A program made the position numbers and the translations under genes. The notes below the pieces were generated by a model that saw only the letters and a list, made by a program, of their open reading frames with translations, had not been told where the DNA came from and ran no database searches. Below are positions 57,867 through 64,000 of a stretch of DNA of 64,000 bases, one piece after another (position 1 is the stretch's first letter; each line of letters begins with the position of its first letter). The DNA is taken from assembly GCA_964016985.1 (NCBI GenBank), contig OZ024837.1:41202018-41266017 (forward strand), given 5' to 3'. Origin of the DNA: Anodontia alba. Its lineage: Eukaryota > Mollusca > Bivalvia > Lucinida > Lucinidae.

Positions 57867-58588
57867 ATGTCCAAGGTCTCAGCTAGATGGGTCCCCAGAA
57901 TGTTGACCAAAGATAAGAAGAAGTGTTGGCTTGATATTTCTAAGTATCTCCTGTCTCTCTATGAAGCTGACCCTGAGGAAGTTTTGTGTTGAGTTCTGAC
58001 CCAAGATAAGACTTGAGTCCTTCACTTTAAGCCTGAGGCCAAAAAGCAGAGCAAGCAATGGAAGCACCCTGGCTCACCCCTCCTAAGAAATTTAAGTGAG
58101 TTTCTTCAGCAGGGAATTCGAAGGTGATGGCCTCTGTCTTTTGGGATAGTCAGTGCGATATCATGGCGAATGATCTTGAAGAAGGTCGCACAATAAATGG
58201 TGCATATTATGCAGAAGAACAAATGCGGCTGCGTCAGGAGATTGTGAAGAAAAGAAGAGGAAAGCTGACTCGAGGTTTTCTGCTCTTGCAAGATAATGCA
58301 CCATCCCACACATCTCAAGTGCTATGGCTACTGCGACTAAAGGCAGCTTCGAGGTCCTTCTACATACCCCTTATTCTCCAGATTTAGCCCATTCGGACCT
58401 CTATCTGTTTCCAAATCTGAAAAACTAACCTTCGTGGTTGGAATTATAGAAACAATGAAGGCGTCATAGATGCTGTTGACGAGCACTTGGGGGACCAGGA
58501 AGAAGGCTTCTATTTTGAAGAGATAAGCAAAGTGGAACAGCGTTGGAGGAAGTGCATTAAGGCAAAGGGAGATTATATTGAGAAATAA
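57867..58588 (+). pseudogene. Mariner transposase fragment (SETMAR-like)
   Basis: A degraded transposase without the N-terminal DNA-binding domain. In order: a WVPRML linker, an expected TQDETWVH box read as TQDKT*VLH (first Asp kept, stop inside the motif), ASVFWDSQ, RTINGAYYAEE, the LLQDNAPSH box with the second Asp at about 58294, then a frameshift. The third-Asp region (YSPDL..SDLYLFPN) is readable in another frame at about 58371-58420. The tail FYFEEISKVEQRWRKCIKAK ends with a stop near 58588. At least two stops and two frameshifts make it non-functional. Confidence 0.88.
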
Positions 58589-58608
58589 TGACACAATTTC
58601 TGCTCTTG

Positions 58609-58916
58609 GTTTTGTTTGTGTTGAGATTTTACGGCCCAGTCAACCCAATGGGGTCATGTCGAGCGCGCTCAGTTTACCTAACCACACGTTTACTGGGCAG
58701 GCTTAGTCCTCAAAGCGGTTAACCAGTATTGTGCACATTCTTTCGCCAGAAACTGACAACTGCCCTTCCTGAATCAGCGGAAGGGAGAGAATGACCGTAG
58801 AAAATATTTCATGATCAATCTCCGCGAAAGAATGTTGCCGACCTCTGTGGGGGTTGAACCACCGATCTCCTGGTCTGCAGTCGGACGGCGCATCCAACTG
58901 AGCCACCGAGGCCGGC
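58609..58916 (-). mobile_element. tRNA-derived SINE, full length, with 10-bp target duplication
   Basis: A 308-bp insertion flanked by the direct repeat TCTGCTCTTG (58599-58608 and 58917-58926). On the minus strand it begins with a tRNA-like head: GCCGGCCTCGGTGGCTCAGT contains the A box (58894-58905), and GGTTCAACCCC (58850-58860) is the B box. A body with CTTCCGCTGATTCAGGAAGG and GGTTAACCGCTTTGAGGAC follows, and it ends in a tail with CGTAAAATCTCAACACAAAC. The intact duplication suggests a fairly recent insertion. Copies of the body occur at 5466 and 13165. Confidence 0.9.
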
Positions 58917-58996
58917 TCTGCTCTTGCTAATTCCCAAAGTACAAGGGCCGAGAACTTTTTTATCATCCCTCGTAGTAGTAATTGGAAGGGTATATG

Positions 58997-59190
58997 GCAA
59001 ACAGTGCAGACCCAGATCAGACGCCGCAGAACGCGGCGTCTGATCAGAGTCTACACTGTTTGCATTAAATACAGGAATTTCTATAAAACATAGTAGCACT
59101 GGAAACTAACCAGACACCCTGCTATTGGAAATAGACCGGTCCAAAGAGTTGTGATAGAAGAGTCTACTCGACGTAAATGGGATAAGCATA
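58997..59190 (+). mobile_element. MITE M with perfect B palindrome
   Basis: B (58997-59063) with arms CAGACGCCGC and GCGGCGTCTG intact, then TTTGCATTAAATACAGGAAT and the M tail to CTACTCGACGTAAATGGG. Confidence 0.85.
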
Positions 59191-59382
59191 ACAGAGAACA
59201 AGAGCTTCTGATTGGACGATACACGTTACTGGCCTCAAAAATACCGTGCTTGCCCTACGTATTCGGATACCATATCTCCTCAGCATATTTGTCTAAAACT
59301 TTTAACAAGTCAATTTTATTACCTGTCGATATGTCAAAACTGCCCTTGGATGACTGGTAAACAGTGTAGACTTGATGTGTTC

Positions 59383-59657
59383 CATCACGAAAACATGCCT
59401 ATAATTTTGACCCCCTAAAACCCCACTTTTATATAGTAAAACTTGGGTTTACAGGGTATACATTATTTTTCTTATTTCTGTTCAAAAACATAGATTGTGG
59501 GCACTCGTTAGAACCGCCTCGCCGAGGCGGTTCTAACGAGTGCACACAATCTACGTTTCTAGCAGAAATATGAAAAGTATCAGAATTTTTTATCTGAAAA
59601 TTATAATTTTTGGTCGTAAAATTTTCAGTATATTTGAATAGGCATGTTTTCGTAATG
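59383..59657 (+). mobile_element. MITE A copy 21, inserted in a B palindrome
   Basis: Complete. The left flank is half of a B palindrome (AAACAGTGTAGACTTGATG) and the right flank the other half (CTGCGGCATCTGATCTGGG). Its own core has mirrored changes GGGCACTCG and CGAGTGCAC. Confidence 0.92.
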
Positions 59658-60094
59658 CTGCGGCATCTGATCTGGGTCTACACTTTTTGCTCTGACCAAT
59701 CTGTCCGAATACTTAGGATAAATACGGCAACATTAATTTTAACAAAAATGAACACAAGAAAAACGACATTATATCACGTGACCGACACTGAACCAGACCA
59801 TTCTGTACATCCGGACAGTTAAATCAGTCTCATCTGCGCGTGAATATACATGTAGTCTAAAGTATAAAAAAAAAATTGTAATCGGACAGCGAAGACCCGG
59901 ATAAGATTGCTCAGATGCGCCAGACTGATCTCCACGCAGGCTAAACCAGGCCTTCACTGATCACATATGAAACACAGTTCATACTCAAATAGTCTGAGTT
60001 TCGATAAAATCTTAATAAACTAAATGAGACAATTCCTATGTGTGAAAACATTGAATATACTTGGTACATTTTTCGACATTACGCCAAGGGAGAT

Positions 60095-60300
60095 CACTTT
60101 TAGTGACTTCTTGTTTGCTTTACTGCACGTCAAACCCCTTCTGAAAACGAGTCTATCTACTCTTCTGAACAGGATCTATCTACTCTATAAAGAATTCCCT
60201 TCCAGGAAATGGTCTATTACTTCCCAGGAAATGGTCTATTACTTCCCTTATATAGTAAATAGAACCCTTTTCAGAAGGGGACATAACACCTAGATAGAAT
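60095..60300. mobile_element. Hairpin family H copy 4
   Basis: CCCCTTCTGAAAACGAGTCT to AGTAAATAGAACCCTTTTCAGAAGG-like sequence (60240-60280). ACTTCCCAGGAAATGGTCT is repeated twice at its centre. Confidence 0.6.
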
Positions 60301-60423
60301 TGTCTTCCCCTGAAAAGTGTATACATTTCCCTTTACCCTTGTCCTGATGCCATGCCCACTTCTAATTTTCAGCCAATCAGATTACTTGATCCAGATTGTT
60401 GATATAAATTCACATACTTATTG

Positions 60424-60491
60424 GCAAACAGTGCAGATCCAGGTCAGTTGGCTTCTTCAGAAGCCAACTGATCTGGATCTCCACTGTTTGC
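60424..60491. repeat. B palindrome with a replaced inner stem
   Basis: The outer arms are B (GCAAACAGTGCAGATCCAG; CTGGATCTCCACTGTTTGC), but the inner stem is AGTTGGCTTCTTCAGAAGCC, itself perfectly self-complementary. Confidence 0.82.
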
Positions 60492-60689
60492 AAGGGCAGG
60501 GTATATCCGGATTCAGCAGAACTAGGGTTAAGCTTCAGTGTCGTTTGTCACATATACCAGCCATTCAGCGAGTAAGAAGTCTACCGTATTTTCCCTAAAT
60601 ATTGGGACACATTAACTTCTTATCAAACTGGTTCTAAAATTTAAATAAGTCAAAAAAGTTATCCATAGATCTTGTTAAAGCGCTTTTTT

Positions 60690-60825
60690 TCAACCAAAAA
60701 GTATCTATATTTTTCTTATTTCTCAACAAAACATATGGTGTGGGTACTCATTAGAAGCGCCTTGGCGAGGCGCTTCTAATGAGTACCCAAAACATACGTA
60801 TTCGTCGAGAAACAAGAAAACTATT
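60690..60825 (+). mobile_element. Core-palindrome variant (GCGCC type)
   Basis: ACATATGGTGTGGGTACTCA, then TTAGAAGCGCCTTGGCGAGG and the mirrored arm. The inner stem is GCGCC where A has CCGCC and G has TCGCC. A partial relative lies at 53085-53165. Confidence 0.65.
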
Positions 60826-60900
60826 TACCTGATACCCACTCTTATCTACACCTATGGAACTTACATATTTAAGATACGTCTAAAATTTGTTGGATGAGTT

Positions 60901-60946
60901 GCAAACAGTGTGGGCCCTGATCAGACGCCGCATTCTGCTCAGGCCC
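60901..60946. repeat. B palindrome, right half lost
   Basis: GCAAACAGTGTGGGCCCTGA, CAGACGCCGCATTCTG, then unrelated sequence. Confidence 0.65.
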
Positions 60947-61654
60947 GTATGTCCCCACATCTAGGTTTATTGCGGTAGTGTTGACTTGTATGGATGAAAT
61001 CACAATGATGGAACAGCATTTTTCTCTTCAATATCAATATATATTTATTCACCGAATCTACAAGTAGCCTGATTAGCTAATCAGTTTATAAGCATAGCTT
61101 CACGAACTCTGGTCCGTTCCAGGGTTAGTAGAGCAAATTATTGCGCATGCGCTTGGACGCTGTAGAAGTACATATGCCATCAGAATTAATTAAAATTAAG
61201 AAACCCTTAAGCATCAAAAACTTCAAACATTCTATTGTAAAATCCATTGTTAAATCGTCCGACATGCGATAAAGACTGGAACTGAACATCCAGTTGGGCA
61301 AGAAGGCTTCAATAGTCAGACTATTAACACGAAGCTCGTTTTCGTTGTATTAGATTGTGTACATACTGAACTGAAACGCCGGCTTTAAAAGCAGTCAGAA
61401 CTCTGTTTGAAATAAAATAACAATGAAATGACACCCCAGCGGCCACATGACTTTTATATAACATGACATTGCATTGACGTTGTCTCAACGTTGCCTGCCC
61501 GCTTGAACGATTTAAGACATACTTTCAAGGGACGATTTTCCTTAGTATGTCGATGACGAATTTAGCAGATAATAAAACGAATGCTACGTTTGACATTTTT
61601 TTCTAGAAAATAGGATGTATCTTGTAAACGTCATGCCCTTTTTTTCAGGGAGTA
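60947..61654. other. Unrecognised sequence downstream of Wnt9
   Basis: May include distal Wnt9 3' UTR if the AATAAA at 61044-61049 (minus) is used. No coding signal. Confidence 0.4.
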
Positions 61655-62115
61655 AAACTACAATAAAACTTCAAACATTCGAACACCCCCAGCCGGCACA
61701 CAACGTAGAAACAACGTCGATGCAACTTTGATTCAACGTCAAGACGTTGATCAACGTTGAATCGACATTATTTCAACGTTATGTGCCTGCTGGGACCGAT
61801 GGCTCGTTTACCGTGGTTGATTCGACTTTTTGCTTTTTTAGTCCCTAGGAAATTCTTCAGATAGCTCAAGAAAACAAATATTTAGGGATATTTCGGGAAA
61901 ATTTAATATGAAAATGTATGTTGTGTGTACATATTAGAATCTTCTCATCGATGCCATTCTAATGAGTACTCTCAATATACCATTATTTTACAATACGTAA
62001 AAGACATCCTGACCTGGCACTATGATTTACACTCAGTGGTTCGAACAACTCATGTCTTGAACAAATTTCCATTGTCCCACAGATGTTCGAGCCATTGCAG
62101 TTTGACTATAGTCAC
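61655..62115 (+). mobile_element. MITE G copy with nested element N
   Basis: G sequence from ACTACAATAAAACTTC to GAGCCATTGCAGTTTGACTA, interrupted by N at 61688-61794. The core is degraded (ATTAGAATCTTCTCATCGAT). It begins about 45 bp past the Wnt9 stop codon, so it may be part of that gene's 3' UTR. Confidence 0.85.
61688..61794. mobile_element. MITE N, 107 bp, 3-bp duplication
   Basis: Flanked by ACC on both sides (61685-61687, 61795-61797). Ends CCCAGCCGGCACACAACG and CGTTATGTGCCTGCTGGG. The inside is built from AACGTTGA/TCAACGTT words. It is inserted into a G element whose unbroken sequence (GAACACCGAT) supports the call. Confidence 0.9.
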
Positions 62116-62159
62116 AAAATGTCATCTGCTAAGCATGAAATTCAACAGGCGATATGAAA

Positions 62160-62165
62160 TTTATT
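62160..62165 (-). promoter_or_regulatory. Possible poly(A) signal overlapping the Wnt9 stop codon
   Basis: The last codons read TGC AAA TAA A, so AATAAA overlaps the stop codon. Use of this signal would leave almost no 3' UTR. The next AATAAA I see on this strand is at 61044-61049, about 1.1 kb downstream and beyond a family G repeat. Which one is used cannot be told from sequence. Confidence 0.3.
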
Positions 62166-62634
62166 TGCACATGTATATTTCCTCTTCGTTTATACATTGC
62201 TGGCATTCCACGTAACAGCACCAATGAACGTGACACTGACATGCGCGTTTTACTTTTGTCGATTTCACATTATAACCACGCCCACAGCACATTACATCAC
62301 AGTTGTCCTGTTCACAGACGCGACCGGAAGTTCCTGGAGAATACAAAGTTGGTCCGCAGAAAGTTGGGGAATCCTCCAAATGAACCATGACGTTTCTTTT
62401 CGGTGGAATACTGTCCGTGCTTCCTTCACCAGCAGTTAATAAACCTTTCACTAACTGGGATTTTCCTGTCGCTTGATTTGCATAAGTCACAACCTTAAAA
62501 GAATTCTCGTATTTGTCTTTTAAATTTCGACCAATGATATGGAATGGTGAAAGTTCCCGCCAGCACGTGCGTGTTGTACAGGACCCGGATATACCATGAC
62601 ACTTACATGTCGTCTTCACTTTTGACTTGACAAC
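62161..62634 (-). CDS. Wnt9: Wnt9-type secreted ligand, terminal coding exon (partial gene)
   Basis: The last coding exon of a Wnt ligand, a secreted lipidated glycoprotein that signals through Frizzled/LRP receptors. The exon encodes 157 residues in phase 0 and ends in TAA at 62161-62163. Seen directly: CKCHGISGSCTTRTCW near the start (residues about 10-25), which carries the Porcupine-acylated serine of the CHGxSGSC motif; then VHLEDSPTFC, YSPGTSGRVC, CCGRGYN, and the C-terminal CQCHVHWCCYVEC motif. Sixteen cysteines are present, as expected for the C-terminal half of a Wnt. The stretches RELSPFH, VHLEDSP, SPGTSGR and CCYVECQQC match the Wnt9 subfamily better than Wnt11 or Wnt16 (family knowledge recalled, not searched). 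The splice acceptor is TTTGTTTGTTATTTTCAG at 62635-62652, so the open frame upstream of 62634 is intronic. Earlier exons lie beyond position 64000. No damage is seen, so it is probably functional. Confidence 0.93.
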   Translation of the reverse strand, partial: VVKSKVKTTCKCHGISGSCTTRTCWRELSPFHIIGRNLKDKYENSFKVVTYANQATGKSQLVKGLLTAGEGSTDSIPPKRNVMVHLEDSPTFCGPTLYSPGTSGRVCEQDNCDVMCCGRGYNVKSTKVKRACQCHVHWCCYVECQQCINEEEIYMCK

Positions 62635-62652
62635 CTGAAAATAACAAACAAA
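62635..62652 (-). promoter_or_regulatory. Splice acceptor of the Wnt9 last intron
   Basis: A pyrimidine-rich tract followed by CAG precedes the first Wnt-like codons (GTT GTC AAG) on the minus strand. A phase-0 intron just before the CKCHG motif fits Wnt gene structure. The intron runs past the right edge, so it is at least 1.36 kb long. Confidence 0.85.
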
Positions 62653-62687
62653 TAATTCATAATAGTGCAAACAAACTCGAAAAAATT

Positions 62688-62785
62688 CCCAGTAGGCATT
62701 CTGCTTAAATCGAAATCGGACCGCTGTCGGCCCGACAGGATACTTAAATCGAAATCGGATCGTTATCGGCCCGACAGGTATCCTC
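62688..62785. mobile_element. MITE E partial, left half repeated
   Basis: CCCAGTAGGCATTCTGC, then CTTAAATCGAAATCGGACCG, with the same segment repeated about 50 bp on (CTTAAATCGAAATCGGATCG). The right end is missing. In the Wnt9 intron. Confidence 0.65.
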
Positions 62786-62814
62786 TATTGCTCTAGATAT
62801 GGGTAAGACCTTCT

Positions 62815-63035
62815 ATATAATAATGGTATGTTGAGTGTACTCATTTGAATCGCCTCGAGGACGCGATTCTAATGAGTACAGAAAACATACAATTTCAATG
62901 TAAAATGAGAATATTTGTTTTCTGAAATATTTGTTTTCTGGAGCTTTCGGAAGAGTTTCGTAGGGACCCAAACCGAGTTCGAATTAGCTATGGTAAACGA
63001 GCCATCGGTGTTTGAGATATTGATGTTCGACTCAG
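62815..63035 (+). mobile_element. MITE G copy, 5' part lost
   Basis: Core GTACTCATTTGAATCGCCTC and the right outer part (TTCTGGAGCTTTCGGAAG, GGTAAACGAGCC). It lies in the Wnt9 intron. Confidence 0.8.
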
Positions 63036-63339
63036 GTAGGTAGGGTGAGTAGGAGAGGGATAAAATTAAATACAGACCATTTCAATGGAGGCAATACGAA
63101 AGTTTTAATAGTCTCTATAGGAAAACACATAAAAAGATTCCGCTTCTTCTTGCTCACTCATTTTATTATGGCATATCCCAGAAGTATGCATACCAGCCAC
63201 CAGTTCCTTGGAATTTCGTATTATATATACGACATGCATAACGACCCCTTTTCGCCTACGTAAAATGCACACATCTGGTAAGGCTGCGCAGCCGCAGTCT
63301 GATCAGACCCTGTACATTTTATACACACAGTATTTGGAG

Positions 63340-63560
63340 TTAGTTTAGCACAAATCTACAGAATGTCCGAAATATTAGCATATCCGAACCAAGTATCCTT
63401 CTTGTCCTGAAAATGGATCATGTCCATTTTATTAACTGTTGATATGTCTAAATCTGTTCGATGAATGACAAACAGTGTAGACCTTGATCAGACGCCGCGT
63501 TCTGCGGCGTCTGATCTGGGTCTACACTGTTAGCTTTGGCCCGGCCGTCCGAATATTTAG
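63340..63560. mobile_element. MITE L fragment with B palindrome
   Basis: GTTGATATGTCTAAATCTGT before B (63468-63534: CAGACGCCGCGTTCTGCGGC), then GGCCGTCCGAATATTTAG. In the Wnt9 intron. Confidence 0.7.
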
Positions 63561-63649
63561 ATTAAAAAATGCGCAGACCTTCGCCAATGCTGTATTACGA
63601 TCAGGTACTCTTTCGCTTGTCATGCCTAATTAACATTAGCAGTCTTTAA

Positions 63650-63840
63650 GCTAATTCAGCAGACGACGTATTGACAATATTTTTTTTTTCTTTTTTTTTT
63701 CCGTAAAATATGCTTTGACATTTCATGCAAACTGTCTCCTTGGGAGACAATTTGTATGAAATGTAAAAGTCTATTTTGTTGGAAAATATTTTTTTAGAAA
63801 TCGTCTGCTGAATATTTTACCCAGCTTTCAGAGCGTTAAG
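63650..63840. mobile_element. MITE F copy 7
   Basis: AATTCAGCAGACGACGTATT to AATCGTCTGCTGAATATTTT, with GACATTTCATGCAAACTGTC at the axis. In the Wnt9 intron. Confidence 0.8.
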
Positions 63841-63978
63841 CCGCAACTTGAGAAAATGTACCCTATACACACACGCTAAGCGATGACTCAGACGAGACTG
63901 TGCATCCCGCGCAGTGTAATCAAGGTTTTCATTATCCATTCACATACATTTATTTCACAGTATTCAATGCTATTGTGA

Positions 63979-64000
63979 GCGGACAACGAAGGTCCAAATA
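63979..64000. repeat. C palindrome, cut by window edge
   Basis: GCGGACAACGAAGGTCCAAA is the left arm of C; the rest is beyond the window. Confidence 0.6.

Larger units (their letters stand above)
57867..58972 (+). mobile_element. 5'-truncated mariner with nested SINE
   Basis: A second mariner, different from the one at 21 kb. It starts abruptly in the linker (SKVSARWVPRMLTKD) and keeps the 3' terminal repeat at 58946-58972 (reverse complement starts CGAGGGATGATAAAAAAG), followed by TA. The 5' inverted repeat and DNA-binding domain are missing. A complete SINE sits in its 3' untranslated region at 58609-58916. Confidence 0.88.

Noticed and set aside
58850..58916. tRNA-like sequence on the minus strand
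   Set aside because: It is the head of a SINE with flanking target duplication, not a tRNA gene.
19451..59657. A specific target duplication length for MITE A
   Set aside because: Copies inserted in known sequence (19451, 45716, 59383) give no consistent duplication, so none is claimed.
62635..62670. ATG upstream of the Wnt9 exon as a start codon
   Set aside because: The first 12 codons lie in the polypyrimidine tract of the splice acceptor; Wnt proteins do not start here.

Overview
This is a gene-poor, repeat-dense stretch of animal nuclear DNA. It is AT-rich, lacks bacterial gene organisation, and contains one spliced Wnt exon, a nuclear-type tRNA gene, Tc1/mariner elements, a degraded LINE, tRNA-derived SINEs and a very large number of short palindromic (MITE-like) elements. 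The 1.27-kb repeat at 34877-36151 (GTCCGTCCGTCCGTC near one end, GGGCCATCGTGGCCC at the other) and the short palindromes resemble repeats typical of bivalve molluscs. I infer a marine bivalve, possibly a venerid clam; no species-level call can be made from the sequence alone.

Host genes. Only two are well supported: the last coding exon of a Wnt9-type ligand (62161-62634, minus strand; the rest of the gene lies beyond the right edge) and an intact tRNA-Arg(CCT) (49638-49710, plus strand). No other convincing host protein-coding exon was found. Nearly all other open frames fall in repeats or low-complexity DNA.

Autonomous-type mobile elements, all dead. A full-length mariner (21192-22523, both inverted ends and TA duplication present) has an in-frame stop, N-terminal frameshifts and a deletion that removes the third catalytic Asp. 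A 5'-truncated mariner (57867-58972) was later split by a complete tRNA-derived SINE with a 10-bp target duplication. A LINE ORF2 relic on the minus strand (30262-31960) is interrupted by another dispersed repeat and has lost its catalytic FADD box.

Short palindromic elements. These are the dominant feature. I name the families locally: A (about 280 bp, 21 near-complete copies plus one fragment), G (about 330 bp), J (338 bp, TA-flanked), F (about 180 bp), H (hairpins), D (about 240 bp, GAGCCAGCGCACGAC ends), E and N (both 107 bp, CCCAG ends), and two short palindromes B (about 66 bp) and C (about 66 bp). A, G and J have different outer ends but related central palindromes. B occurs as the centre of at least two different larger elements (L, M), and C occurs alone and inside D. 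Sequence differences in the palindromes are often mirrored on both arms. The best candidate for something unusual here is therefore a set of exchangeable, self-correcting hairpin cores shared among non-autonomous elements.

Other dispersed repeats (K, P, R, Q), microsatellites and one GA-containing minisatellite fill most of the remainder. Nested insertions give a partial chronology: A inserted into K, G, P, L/B; N inserted into G; E inserted into a GC-rich 1.07-kb element; SINE inserted into mariner.
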